Of a stretch of 64,000 nt of DNA, positions 51,939 through 63,969 are shown piece after piece. This stretch comes from Tillus elongatus (taxonomy: Eukaryota > Arthropoda > Insecta > Coleoptera > Cleridae), in the NCBI GenBank assembly GCA_964006375.1, contig OZ023270.1:70763082-70827081 (forward strand), in the 5' to 3' direction. The notes beneath the pieces are model-generated. The model made no database searches. It was not told the origin of the DNA and saw nothing but the letters and a program-made list of their open reading frames with translations. A program made the position numbers and the translations under genes. Every line of letters starts with the position of its first letter. Position 1 is the stretch's first letter.

Positions 51939-52400
51939 GTCCGACGAAGCAATATTTATGTTGAGTGATTTCGTTAACAGGCATAAGTAGATATTGATCT
52001 GCAGTTGATAGTGTCTGCAGGCAAGTCATACACAAAGGCCGCAAAAAGTTAATGCCTGGGTAGGTATTCTTGGCCAGAATGTAATTGGTTTCTTTTTGAT
52101 TCATGTCAATCTTGGGGAAATAAAATGTTTTAGACCTGCTTTAGTAACAAGTAATGCTGAGTTTGGAAGCTATTTTTCCTAACATGACAAACTTTTGGTT
52201 CTTACAAGATGGTGACCCAGCCTACATTGGACTTTGTGTTTGTAAACAATTGAACCAGGAATTTTCCAAACAATGAATAGGCTGCCGAGGTGAAATTGAC
52301 TGACCGCCAGATTACCTGACTTGACTCCATTAGACTTTTTTTGTTTGAAGTGTAAAAAAAGTTAAGTTCATAGAAATACACCAGTGGGTATTAAGTAGCT
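51939..52400 (+). pseudogene. Mariner-like (DUF4817-type) transposase, DDE half
   Basis: Continues the reading of 49474-49926: SDEAIFMLSDFVNRHK (first catalytic Asp, about 51942-51990), VGILGQNVIGFFLIHVNLGE, FPNMTNFWFLQDGDPAYIGL (second Asp, about 52179-52240), then FSKQ, PPDYLT and LDFF-like remnants of the third catalytic site near 52310-52350. Frameshifts and stops show it is dead. Confidence 0.75.
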
Positions 52401-52439
52401 GTAGGCTCGCATAACCATTGAAATGCACTACAAACATTA

Positions 52440-52860
52440 AAGTTGGGACTTGAAACGTCAAATCTGGCGATTTCATAACAACGATTCTGAATCAAATGCG
52501 TGTTATGGACAACAAAAAATGCTATTAATGTGTTTAGTAAGGTGTTGAATTTTTATGTCAATAGTTGTTGTTCTTCCAAAATATAATTGAAGTAGACCAT
52601 TTCTGTAGCGATTTCGTGGCACCTTGAATTATGGGTTGTGAGTTAAAAGTATTATATTTTTTATTTAACAAAATCAATTTGAAACAATTTCTCTTTTTAA
52701 TCAATTAATCAATAAAGATTTGTACCAGCAATGATCATAGTTTTCGGATACATTTTTTTATATTTCATTTTTTTATATTTTGGGGGATTGTCCTGGATTT
52801 AAACGATTTTTATCAAAATTCGCTCCCATAGCATACTTCCTGCGTACAGAGTTTTTAACA
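52440..52860 (+). mobile_element. Diverged TA-core element fragments
   Basis: GGGACTTGAAACGTCAAATC and the following 60 bases match the CGTCAAA module, and TCGCTCCCATAGCATACTTC with TGCGTACAGAG at about 52823-52855 is a mutated terminus. The DNA between them is not recognisable. Confidence 0.45.
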
Positions 52861-53199
52861 CTAAAGTTCAGCGTTCCTTGCCTGAACAACTGTGATCCCG
52901 TATTTTTGTCATCTTGTGTTACTTGTCGAATACGCAGGACTTTTTCATTTGCTTTTACTTTGTTCTAGGTGTACAGAATAGACGAAATTGCTTACTTTAA
53001 AAAAAAAAAATCCAATTTATAAACGAGATGTCAACCGTTTTCTGCTTATGCACAAACGGCACATTTTCTGAAGATGTCCTGCTGAGTTAATCAGTCCCTG
53101 CGAGTTCTAAGTTTTATCTAGAGTTCGTCGACAATTAAAAAATTAGGGCTTTCAACCTTCCCCAAAGATAAAAGTCCATAGGCGTTAAGTCCGGCAGCC

Positions 53200-54495
53200 T
53201 CGCCAGCTAACGGCTGGGACCTTTTTTTTCCTCAATGGAGCCCGTCCATTATTACCGGCCCGGAAGCACTGTAGTCTCTGGCTTATTATACGCAGCCTAT
53301 ACCATTTTTAATCTACTCATTCCAGGATCACTCTGACTTGAACGAGTCTGGAGAGCTTTTCACTCGCACAGGATGTGCTGGCCTGATTTTTCCCCCTCGA
53401 TGCAGAGTCTGCATGCCAAGTTCTCCTCAAACCGCTCCATTTTATGCAGGTATTTCTTGGCAGCCATGTGCCCCGTCGAGAGTCATGTTATGTTCCTGAG
53501 CTGTTTCCTGCTGTGATTTAGCAGCTCTGCGGCACTCTTTAAAATGGCTTCCCCAATTAATGTCTACCCATGTCTAAGACCTGGATAATCTGCCCAGTAT
53601 GCCTTAGGTTGCTTTCTGATCCAGGACTTAATGGTTCTCCTGGCGTTGCTCTTCGATATGCTGAGGAAGCATTCTGGGCCCATAAGTAGTGTTGCTGATC
53701 CTCTTTGAGAGTCTGCCAGCATCTTCATTACCTTTGACTGCCGAGTGGCCCGACACCCAGATGAGGGTAACCTCATTCTGTCTCGGTATTCACTAGCCAG
53801 TGTGGAGTTTACCCGTGACCTACTTCGAGCCTTAAAGGCTGCCTGGATATCTGTAGCTATAAAGATCATCTTGCTGGTGTAGCCTCTCCTCTTATTCTCT
53901 CGCACACCGTGCTAGATTGCGTACATTTCGTCCTGGAATATCGTTGCGTGAACACTGAGGGAAATACTGTGACCTACTTTCGGCTTTCAGGGTAGACACT
54001 GGCCCCCGTCCCACGCTTACCGCAAGATCCATCCATGGACCAGGCGAATGCGCCCCGGATTAGGCCCGGCGTCTTCTTCCGCCATGCATCACGGTCGGAG
54101 ATTACCACTGCAAATCTGCCGTCCGTATGTATTCGCGGGCTCGCGCATTCTGAGCTCTTTTCAAGCATGGGTTCCTTCACGATCTCCCGAATCCTGCAGT
54201 GGCTCCTACAGCATAAACTGACCTTCAGTCTATTATTGTAGACTAGTCTGTATAATCTCAGCCTGGCCTCCCCCATGATGGTTAATATAGCTATCCAATT
54301 ATTGATAAAAATGTCCGTCAAAAAATTGACAACTCTTGCTGCGTTCTGAGGCAGTGAAAAACGCTCAATCAGCGGCAGTTCGTCAACAAGATGCTCTATT
54401 TGTAGTCTCATGATATTTAAATACGTTTGCCAGGTGAGCGGGGTATTGTAACTATGCGGACCGATAGTGGTACCCCTGAAAATACTTGTACACAC
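53200..54495 (-). pseudogene. R1/I-type retrotransposon relic with RNase H and zinc knuckle
   Basis: On the minus strand: a linker (54495-54100), then RNase H with its acidic residues: WSMDGSCGKRGTGASVY (about 54045-53995), IFQDEMYAI (about 53940-53914) and IFIATDIQAAFKARS (about 53870-53825). A degenerate tail (SNARRTIKSWIRKQ) follows, and near 53470-53370 a Cys/His knuckle (ACRLCIEGEKSGQHILCECE). All three acidic RNase H residues survive but the reading frame does not. It is a different copy from 20815-21800 and 4955-5240. Endonuclease and RT are missing. Confidence 0.75.
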
Positions 54496-56099
54496 ACTAA
54501 ACCCAAATATTTCTTAATTTCTCTGCTCCACAGTTGAATGAGGATTTACTTGTGTTCAAGTATAACAGTTATAACGTTGAAAGTAGCAGCACTACATATA
54601 TAAGCTTCGTCTGTTCTAATACAGTTCAACGGAAAATCGCGTACTTTGTTACAATTTTCTAGCAACCATTAGCAAAAATCCATCCGGCATTCAAAATCTC
54701 CTGATCTAAGGTGATGAACTGTATGGCTCATATTTGTGATTTTTCAGTAGATGCCTAGCATTAGTTCTTTGTAGTTCTGTTGATATCGTTAACTTTCGCG
54801 TAGAGGGTCTCGGATTATTTTCAAGATTTTCTAAAAATACTATTTTTTCTAACTCCCTATCCCTACTTGATGCATACCTTTTACGTCTTTTCTTCTCAAA
54901 TTGACCACTGTTAATTAGATTGTGTCGCCATCATGCGCAAATATCTTGGAAGGGTTGTCCTCCTCTGAATATCGCTTCGTGTTTCCATTTGCTTGCAACC
55001 TCTGCATTCTTATTTGCTTGTGCGAAACAGACAATCATGTCCCATCTTTCTTGGTTGTCCAATTTAATGGTAAATTTAGGAAAATTGAAACAAAAACCTC
55101 GACGAAAACTAATAAGCCAGAAGCGTGTTTCTCACCTGATTTAAAATTTGACAGCTATCAATAAACAGGAGCACGCTATTTTGCCGCCGCGTCGTCCAAA
55201 GGCTACTTGTCAAATGGCGCTTTTTACATGTTATACGTAAAAAAAATTATTGCTGTATTTTTCAAAGAAGAGTTATGTAAAAGTCAAGTGGGCTATATTT
55301 TTGGAATGGTAATTGCAAGCTCTACTTAAATATGCCAAAATATACTGGCTGTCCCGTTAAAAAAAATTCTGTTTATAACTACAAAAATATAAATTTAAAA
55401 AAATTTAATCTGTACTTGTGCTTTAGAAATATAGAAAAAAGAACACTTACAATGGAAAAAAGTTATAGCAATTTTCCAAAAATGCACAATTCAAAACTGA
55501 AACTGTGATAGATATCGATATGCGGCTTCCACCATTGGGTTTGTCATGAAAATTGATCCTCAGACGTTGTCATTACTTTTGCCTATCTCGTTTAGAAATA
55601 GGAGTTTCCTTTAAGAGTAAGCAATTTGGCCCAACCTGTACATGATATAGGCAAAAAATATTATTTAAACATAAAATGTGCAACAATTTAAAAAATGTGC
55701 TCTGCAACACCTTTTGAGGAAGACACCAACAGTTTAACACAGCACAGATTTTCAAGAGGGTGCTTATAAACTCCTTACACAACCGGTTGAAGAACTGAAA
55801 TCCAATAACAAACAATTAACGCAAGACGTGAAAAACAGAGCTATTTATCCAAAATTGATAAAGATAAAGAGCAAAATAACACTCAGAAAATAACATTTGC
55901 TGAAAAAACAAAAGATAATTTTAGCACAGAGAAAATAACAAAGAAACAAGATACATGCAACAACACTGCTCAAACAAATGAGGGTTCAAAGATAATTACA
56001 CAGAATTTATAAAATGCCAACAAAAAGTTATGGATGATGGACTGAGTTGGGGAATGAGCAGACGTTATCAGTGAAAGCAAATGATAACCAATCTGGTTT
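54496..56099. other. Unannotated AT-rich stretch
   Basis: Several open frames up to 80 codons without recognisable domains. Lys/Glu/Thr-rich coding-like sequence at 55830-56050 may be the start of the retrotransposon relic that follows. Confidence 0.35.
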
Positions 56100-56516
56100 G
56101 AAAAAAGTTAGTTAAAATTAGATGTAGAAGAAACTGAAGATAATCCCTCTGCAACACAGTTTAAAGGCAACGAGTCAATGATAGGAATGTTTGTTTCTAG
56201 AGTTTATAATACCGAGGAGCTATATACCATTTTAAGTTCCTTCAAGTCGAAGATATCACGTAAAATTTAAATGTCAACAGCTGTATCTGAAAATAATAAT
56301 ACAATAAGAATAAAAAATTATAGTACTTATCATGCAGCACTAACAGCCTACTACACTAATTTTCACAGCAAAGCAACGTATGCCATTGTGGTGTGTTGAT
56401 ACAGTCCAGGTATTACCGATATATTAATGCTACAGAAAAAATCAGTTAGGATTGTGTGTTTAGTTGATAATAAGAACAGTTGTAGACCACCATTTAAGGA
56501 AACTAGAATACTTACT
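56100..56516 (+). pseudogene. Non-LTR RT with the polymerase core deleted
   Basis: Two ends of one RT are joined: the pre-RT linker (FKGNESMIGMFVSRVYNTEE, LYTILSSFKSKIS) and, about 60 bases later, the post-palm region (TYHAALTAYYTNFHSKATYA, LQKKSVRIVCLVDNK, SCRPPFKETRILT). Around 900 bases of fingers and palm are missing. The remaining C-terminus continues at 58953 after an insertion. Confidence 0.65.
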
Positions 56517-58948
56517 ATAGTATAGCCAGTTTCTTCGCTTGAATTAATTTTAAGTCAGAAAATAATTTCGGATCTTAATGCGTGTACGTGCGTGTGTGAG
56601 GATGTGTATGTGCGCAGAATGATTTTGGAAACACAATAACGTTCGAAAGGTTGGAATTAATAAGTTCATTTTTTGGTATAAGTTACATAGTGCTACAAAT
56701 TGAATCATGACTTCCACATAGTTGTGATAATTTAGAAAGACATTCTCATGGAATGAATTTAGGGCACACAAAGAAAATATTTGTATTCCTGTACCCATAA
56801 ACTTTTGAAACGTTATATTATTGGAGTTTTATTGAAAAAATGACAATTTCCACAAAATCACCCCTTATTTATCCCCTGCCCCCTGAAGTGATATTGCCTA
56901 AAAACAATTCAAACCGTTCTTTGTCGGGTGCTAACTGGGTACCAAATTTGAAGATGATACATCACTTCGTTCGAAAGTTATGGCACCTATTAAAAGAGAG
57001 ACCGACCGAACGAAAGACCGACAGACAAAAAAATTTCGTTCCAGAATCAAGTTTACCATATGTTTTGAGACCTTTTACGCCGTTACCAAAAAAAATCGAA
57101 ATTTTTGTCTACAATATTCCACCCCCACACATTCAACCCCAAATTTAATTTAAGCATAGAATACCAGATGCTTGATGAAATTAAAAGTTTTCTACTAAAT
57201 AAACCCAAAAACCTTATATTACTCGAAAAAATGTCAGTTTTCGCCAAATAATCACCACCCATTCATCCCCTACCCCCTAAAGCTTTTTACCCAAAAACAA
57301 TCCAAACCGATCGTTTGCCGAGTGCTAAATGTATTGTATACTAAATTTGAAGACGATATCTCGATTCGTTCTAAAGTTATCGAGGATAAAAGCAGACAGA
57401 CTTACAGACTGACAGACAAAAAAAGCCATGAGTTAACGGTTTCAATTTTGGTGCATACAGCCTTTGTAGCTGTCAAACATATTAGCTAATAATCCAGCCC
57501 TGTTTAAACCACTTTGAGATGCTTTTTTATTTATTTCCAAAATTAACAAAAATAGTGAAGTGGTTAGTCGCGTGAAAATTGTTATATTATAGCAAATTTC
57601 TTGTAATAATGTACTTAATTTAAAAAGCACAAATACCTATATGATTTTTTAGCCTTTCTACTAAACCTACTGATTTTAAAATGGATATAATTGTTTCCAG
57701 AACACTTTCTTATATCTTTATTGATTCACAAAATTTCAAGGTAAAAAGTGGTTCTGCAAAAACCATATAATTCGTAGGTGTAATATATATACCTGTTGTA
57801 TCATGATCATGGGTAACTAACCATTAACAACTATTTATGGCTAAGTACCGTCCTGTGCCCTAAAATTTGGGCAAACTAATGATCATATTGACAGTGTGGC
57901 TTCAGATGGCGCAGTAAGTAGATTGTTATTGTTACACAAACAGCGCTTATAGAGCTTTAAAATAATATGTTTCCCATTGCTGCGTTGAGAAAGACCTGCG
58001 CGTAGGTCTATCACACATATGGCGTATTTAATTGTTCTATAAAAGCATTTTCGGCAACGCTTACACATCAGTATAGTGCTAAACTCCCGTTAGCTGCGAT
58101 ATTTATGCAACATAAATATAGTAGCAATATGTGAATTAACCTCAAATCCAAATTGTTGTTTGTTGTGCTGCTTACTATGTAAAACACTACCAACATGTTT
58201 ATTAACAAATTTGCTACTTTTATAAAATATTTTTATATTTATTGACTTTCCTTCGAAAAGCACCGCTTCTTTTTACTGTTTCCATTTATTTATTTATTGC
58301 AATTGGACATGTATAGAAATTACACGCTACAGAATACGCAACTTGCCACGAAATAAAAAGTATATAACGGTGCTTCTTACAAAAGCTATAATATGTTTTA
58401 TAAAGATCCCAGCGAACGCATTTTTATGCAAAGGAATAATTTTGTAATATAATTGTTTTCTAGGTGTTCTATTACAGTCGCGTTCCACCCAACAATAAAA
58501 TAGTTTTTTAACACCTGCGTTCAAGTAGACTATGTTATTTGCAGCTATATTGTATCGTAGAAAATGTTAACAAAACTGTTTTATAATTGCTCACATAATC
58601 ACTTAACGAAAAGCTTTATAAATGCTTGCAAGTTGGCAGATATGTTTGGAAGATCGTTGTTATAAAGCCATTACAAAACAATGTTGTTCTGTAAGCTAAT
58701 ATATTCTAAAACGATTGTTGTATAGACGTTTACAAAACAACGAAAAACGAAATCTCTAAAATGTTTTATAATTCTGCTCTAAGAACATTCTAACAATAAA
58801 TTTAAACAAGCATTTTGCTGCGAGAAGCTAAATACTCACCTTGGCAGTCTTAATAGAGCAAAATTGCTTTCGAAGAGCAGTAATATAACTGTAACACAAC
58901 AAAGTTGCACTATTATTTAAAAATTATAGAACATTTTTGTTAGTTGGG
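56517..58948. mobile_element. 2.4-kb insertion of unknown type splitting an RT relic
   Basis: TACT occurs immediately before (56513-56516) and at the end (58949-58952) of the insert. Joining the outer sequences restores the RT reading RILT-VSVYI. The right end read in reverse starts CCCAACTAACA, similar to the CCCAAGCAACA ends of 12735-14856; the left end has no matching repeat. No coding region was recognised. It contains a diverged tandem duplication at 56790-57430. Confidence 0.5.
56790..57430. repeat. Diverged tandem duplication, period about 375
   Basis: Two units share TATATTA...GAAAAAATG, CACCC, TATCCCC, AAACAATNCAAACCG, CCAAATTTGAAGATGATA-like text and end in GACAGACAAAAAA (57018-57032 and 57411-57423). 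Identity is about 75% by eye. The interval between them is AT-rich with nothing else recognised. Confidence 0.7.
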
Positions 58949-58952
58949 TACT

Positions 58953-59233
58953 GTTTCAGTTTATATATTTGTATGTGCAGTGCATACCAGAATTTTGAAG
59001 ATTTGGTCAGGAACGGTCAATTTCACAAGTATAAAACACGAAGCAGATATGATATCAGCATACCATATCACCAGGGCACAGTCGGAAAGTATTTACTGTG
59101 GCATTATATTTTTAACAAGGTGCCACAACTCGTAAGGGCAAAACAAATAAAAGACTTTGAAAAGTGCATTAGGACACTCTCCTACCGTATTCGTTTTATT
59201 TATTGTTGGAATTTCTTACTACATAAATACTGA
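58953..59233 (+). pseudogene. Non-LTR RT C-terminal tail (continuation of 56100-56516)
   Basis: SLYICMCSAYQNFEDLVRNG, KYKTRSRYDISIPYH and the LLWHYIFNKVPQLVRA block match the C-terminal tail of CR1/Jockey-type LINEs (typically ...LYNxLP...). It lies in the same orientation as, and directly continues, the upstream RT relic. Confidence 0.65.
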
Positions 59234-59335
59234 GGACTGGGTAATGCCATCTATTTGTATATATCTAAATTAATTTACAACTTCGCACAATTGTATCCTA
59301 TATGTGCATGTTTAATTTTATTTGTACATGTTTTT

Positions 59336-59337
<2 letters not shown>

Positions 59338-59402
<65 letters not shown>
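59338..59402. repeat. (TA)n tract
   Basis: About 65 bases of TA. Neither flank carries TA-core arms, so this is one of the few TA tracts outside that family here. Confidence 0.9.
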
Positions 59403-59406
<4 letters not shown>

Positions 59407-59740
59407 AACATGTCGCATGTATTTAACATATGTGACATGTCACACGCGTCAACGCCTTTTATTCGTCTACAATAAAGCTTCTGAATCAGTCCCTTTAGTG
59501 ACGTCAGAGCGTGAGTCCCTCTAGTGACGTCAGACTCGGCGGTCAGTTACTCTACCGCATCACAACTCAATGGAATACGCCTGTAGACGCGACAGCTTGA
59601 TGAGATGTCAAGATAAAAAAGTATTTATAAACGGTTGGAATGCGTGACACGCTCTCTTCTCTTTTAATAAGTCAACCTGAGAATGTTATCATATAGTTAA
59701 ATTTTAAATCGGGAGGAACAGCATGCCTAAATGGGTAAGT
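59403..59740 (+). promoter_or_regulatory. Promoter-like segment with two CRE sites, TATA box and a short ATG exon
   Basis: Perfect CRE palindromes TGACGTCA lie at 59499-59506 and 59525-59532 within a 26-base direct repeat. TATTTATAA at 59632-59640 is a plausible TATA box. Downstream an ATG at 59723 in good context (GAACAGCATGCC) opens four codons (MPKW) ending in a consensus splice donor GTAAGT at 59735-59740. This could be the 5' end of a host gene or an LTR, since it begins TGTAACATG next to a TA tract. I cannot find the second exon. Confidence 0.35.
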
Positions 59741-60582
59741 TTTATACTTAATTACCCGCTTATTTTCTAGTTGCTTGTACATTTCTTTAGTTGATATTGA
59801 TATGAGATTGCTTGCTAGTATATACCGTACTAAATCCGCTTTCGATAACTGCTCTATTTCTTATAAACTATATACTGTTAAACGGTGGTTTGTGGTAGCG
59901 TTAATTCAATAATTGCTTGCTATTGTGCAATATAATTGTACTTTTAAAGAGATCATTTAAGATTTTATTTCATTTACGTTATTTTATTTTTGATTAATAA
60001 CACAGATAAGTTTTGTATTTAAACGCAACCTGCTACCAGCCGCCGCATGTAGACCATAAAGCCCTAAACCAACACTAATACACCTGAAATTTTATAGCAC
60101 CCCGCTAAATGGCACCCTGCTAAATGCCCCCCCCCCCTCAATGCCCCCCGGCTAATCAGGGAACTGCTAAATGGAAACTGACTGACCAAGGACCAGCTAG
60201 TCAGGAATTCGCTGGTCTGCCACCATTCGCCTAGAGCCGTCATATTGAGATCCCTTTATCCTGGAGGAGGTTCGGTGACCTCTAAGATCAACCATGTGTG
60301 CCGAACCACAAAGCCGTTTCCCCAGGAAGTCGCACCTGTACAATGAGGCCCCTCCAGCATGCTAGGCTGGACGGATACGATCATCACTCCGGAAGCAGCA
60401 GTCTGAATCTCGAGCTAAGTACATCATTTATCTGCAATTTTTTTAAAATAATGTATGCTCCACAACTCATTTCAACAGTGTTATATGCCAATTTAAAGTA
60501 GTTAATTTATGTTTTTCTTTTAGTTAAATCTGCTTAATTAAATCGAGCTGCATTATATAACCTCAATAATCTTTTAATAAAC
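59741..60582. other. Unannotated stretch with a GC-richer block
   Basis: 60010-60420 is GC-richer and contains short repeats (GCTAAATGG, CCCCGCTAA, a C-run at 60127-60138). No recognised gene. Confidence 0.35.
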
Positions 60583-60595
60583 TGATTTTACTTCT

Positions 60596-60955
60596 GTTTG
60601 TGTGTGTTTTTGTTTCTTTAACGTCGGCCTATTTCCGCGACTATGGCCAATCACCGACGCCAGGGAGCAGTTTCACCTCACTATCCTGGAAATTTTGCCG
60701 AACCCCTGTCTTTCTGTAAGGAGGGTAGGGATCTTTAACGTGCCCAACATCGCATGGACACGGGACCGACGGCTTTACGCCCCCTCCGAAGGGCGGAACG
60801 TGCAGACATTCAACTTGCTCAAATACAATGCCAGAACCTCGGTTGATGTTAATTTTACAGTTTGTACTGAAAAAGTGAAAGGAGTACGCCGGGATCGAAC
60901 CCAGTACCCTTCGATTCAAAGGCACACGTTCTTACCTCTGAACCACCGAGGTCCT
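60596..60955 (-). mobile_element. tRNA-derived SINE, complete copy
   Basis: Full-length member in reverse orientation (head at 60955, GT-rich tail at 60596) flanked by a perfect 13-base duplication TGATTTTACTTCT (60583-60595 and 60956-60968). Confidence 0.92.
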
Positions 60956-60968
60956 TGATTTTACTTCT

Positions 60969-61129
60969 ATCTCCTGACTTTTATTTGTGCATCTTAAAAC
61001 CCGCCGACTGCAAGTGCTAAGGCCCACGGCCTGTGTTAATTTATATTATCTTTGTGCCCAGACTGAGTAGCCAAACTAAAGGTGATTCATTAATTCTTTA
61101 ATAAATACCTAGGGCATAATAAAATTTTG

Positions 61130-61216
<87 letters not shown>

Positions 61217-61264
61217 TGTGCTCAATGTTTTTACATTTATTTGTGTTTATTGAAACAGCATTGT
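60969..61264. other. Unannotated stretch containing (TA)n
   Basis: A (TA)n tract at about 61134-61214 lies between sequences that do not match the TA-core arms. AATAAAT at about 61100 could be a polyadenylation signal. No gene recognised. Confidence 0.4.
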
Positions 61265-61350
61265 TGTGTTGTGTTGTCTTATTTCTTTTTGTTGACGAGG
61301 CTGTGTAATATTTGTGCTTAATAAAGGTTGGCTATGTCTATGTCTAATCC
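61265..61350 (+). mobile_element. LINE 3' tail
   Basis: AATAAAGGTTGGC followed by TATGTCTATGTCTA resembles the terminal short repeat at 12002-12032. Coding sequence is not present upstream. Confidence 0.4.
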
Positions 61351-62039
61351 AGTAGCTATTAGAAAAAACCGAATAGTTAGAGGCTTAGTAATTTATGATT
61401 ACAACGTAATTCTTTGTATAATATACCACCTCTAATCCATTGAAGCAACATTCCAAGTGGAAAATAAAGAATTTACTTACACTAACAAATTGCAAATAGC
61501 CACACATTCTCTAAGCACTCGTGTAAATTATAAATGACAAATACCAACGAAATATGTAAAATATCTGAAACGATCGTAGTGTGGTTGGCATTGTGCGTCT
61601 TTTATCTTGCAAATGTGGCCACACTCTTCATTAATCACATTCAAATTACATACAATACGTCTGCAAAAATGATCAGGCTCACGGTGTATCGCGTGTTGTA
61701 AGAAGAGCCCACACTTGCACTGATCAATAGCCAGTCTAGTTTGATTTAGTACGTGTTTACGACACTAAAATATTCCCGGACAGCTGATTTATTGGTTGCA
61801 TTCGATTCCTTAACTGAGAAACTTGAGATACACACCACAACAACTGCAGATATTGTTAAAATCCTTTAGATGTCCTTTGGAGTTAGCGGGTATCCTTGTC
61901 TTGACGCCTTGGGTACAGGGAACGACAAATAATTATCAGTCGCTGCTTTGACAGTTTTAAGGTAAATCATTATCATCACAGTGTAAAGGAGACGTTGTGT
62001 TTTCATCGCAACCCTGACTCTCCGTCTTCACCATCTCTT
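61351..62039. other. Unannotated stretch
   Basis: No recognised domain; it may include the start of the LINE that follows. Confidence 0.35.
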
Positions 62040-63969
62040 TTTATTTAATTGCGTTTCTGCACCCCATACATTGCTTCATGTGTAGAAACATCGTGCCCAT
62101 TGTTCAATATACTAGTTGGCATTTTAGGAGTGAGGTTGTTGGAAAACGCTTTTTCAGTTTATGTGTTTTTTGTTTATGTTCCTCAGAGTAATACAAGTGA
62201 TCAGCTTTTAGGCTTTCTTGGTGCTATGTGCTATCCTTATTGGTAAAGTATTCGGGAAGAATTATACTGGGGTATTTTAATATTTCTATATATGCTGACT
62301 TGGTTTCTTTCAAGTAAGTAATCGTAGCGAAAATGATTTAAATAACTTCTGCAACATTTTTCAGATAAAACAGTGCAACATTGTTAGAAACACCAATGGA
62401 CAAATTCTTAACTTAGTGCTATGTTCTAAGACATGCGCTGTCGAAGCAGCTGTGGACACGACGGTTCAGGACGATTTACATCATTCTGCACTTTATCTTC
62501 GACTTTCTAGTTTTCCAGTAATAGAACCACGTGGGTACGAAAAAAGAATGCTTCCTGGCAATTCGTGGGACAGTGCATTAGCTGATTCTAATCTTAATGT
62601 GGCATTGGCTATTTTTGACTTTGAGAGTGCCCTTATTGGTGAAAATTGGGAAAGTGTTTTTCCTACCAGCAACATTGATGAGGGGTATAAGAATTTTCAT
62701 CAGTTGTTTCTTTATTACTTTCGTTTAAATGTTCCACTACGTAAGATATATATTACAAGGCTGCAAAGGCTGCTCATAAAAAAAAAACTTGTAAAATGTA
62801 CTAAAAAGCATTTCTACCAACATAGGATTCTGGCTTCTGATAATCCGACTAAAGCCACATGGCATCTGTTTTCGGAACTAAATGGCAAACAGGTCAATGA
62901 ACATAACAATATTGTAATACGACATGAAGAGAGGCTAGTTACGGATCCACGTGAAATCGCTAACTTATTCAATTCGTTCTCTGTAGAATGACCTAAAAAT
63001 ATGATTAAAAACATTCCTAAGGACTTAACTACTTTAAACGTTTTGACAAAACCCAATAACAAAACAATGTATTTACTGCCTTTTAGTGAAGTTGTATATT
63101 TTGTTAATAAATAAAAAAATAAGTCTGCGTGCGGTCGAGACGAAATTCCACCTTTTTTATTTTAGAAAGTTTTAAGACATATTATAAAGCCTCTTACCTG
63201 TTTAGTAAATCATTCATTTGAGTCGGGTATCTTTTCTAGTGACCTAAAGGTTGGTAAGGGCTTTCCTTTAATAAAAAAGAATGATCGGACTATTTTGAAC
63301 AACTATCGGCTGATTACATTATCTATGACTTTTTCAAAAGTATTTGAATATAAATATCTAAATCGCTTGGAACAATTTTTTCGGTCGTGTAGTATATTGT
63401 CTGCCTGTCAGCACGGATTTAGAAAGAGTCACTCCACTACAACAGCTCTCATTGACTTCTATCAAAACTTAATCACTTGTTTGGAGGCTGGCGAGTGCCC
63501 TGTTGGGATTTTTTGTGATCTCAGTAGGGCCTTCGATTGTGTTGACCACAGGGTGCTGTGTGACAGACTTTATTGTTATGGTTTGAGAGGTAATGCGTTT
63601 GGCTGGATTGAGTCTTACCTAACAGACAGAGAACGGTATCTTGATATAAAGTTCAAGACATCAGAAGGAATAAGTAGGGTATGTTCTGAGCGTGTTGTTC
63701 CTACTGGTGTGCCTCAAGGCTCAATACTGGGCCCTATTCTTTTTATCTTTTACGTCAATGAGCTTGATAAAGTATCTCCTGATGAGCATTTTACTCTATG
63801 TACGGATGATACGTCTCTAATCATTTCTGAAAAGACAGATGATGCTTTGAGTAATAAGTGTCATCATGTTTTTAATAACTTAAAGAGTTGGTTCTCTCGG
63901 TGCCTGATATATTTTAATTCGTCGAAGACAGAAATGGTGAGATTACATCTGCGACTACAGTCATATTGA
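62040..63969 (+). pseudogene. Non-LTR endonuclease-reverse transcriptase (CR1/L2/Jockey type)
   Basis: Endonuclease remnants: VYVPQSNTSDQLLGF (about 62170-62215), LGYFNIS (about 62268-62290, expected LGDFN) and ILNLVLCSK with DLHHSALYLRLS (62404-62510). A linker (TWHLFSELNGKQVNE, TDPREIANLFNSF) ends at a TGA at 62989. The RT resumes at 63205 and reads from 63295: NNYRLITLSMTFSKVFEYKY, SACQHGFRKSHSTTTALIDF, FCDLSRAFDCVDHRVLCDRL, VPTGVPQGSILGPILFIFYV, LCTDDTSLI (polymerase box C-T-D-D for Y-A-D-D), FNSSKTEMV. The last frame stops at 63969, before the thumb is complete. Both catalytic Asp residues of the RT box survive. Confidence 0.8.

Noticed and set aside
58937..58990. Possible start of an independent membrane protein (LVGYCFSLYICMC)
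   Set aside because: The segment continues the RT relic from 56516 once the TACT-flanked insertion is discounted.
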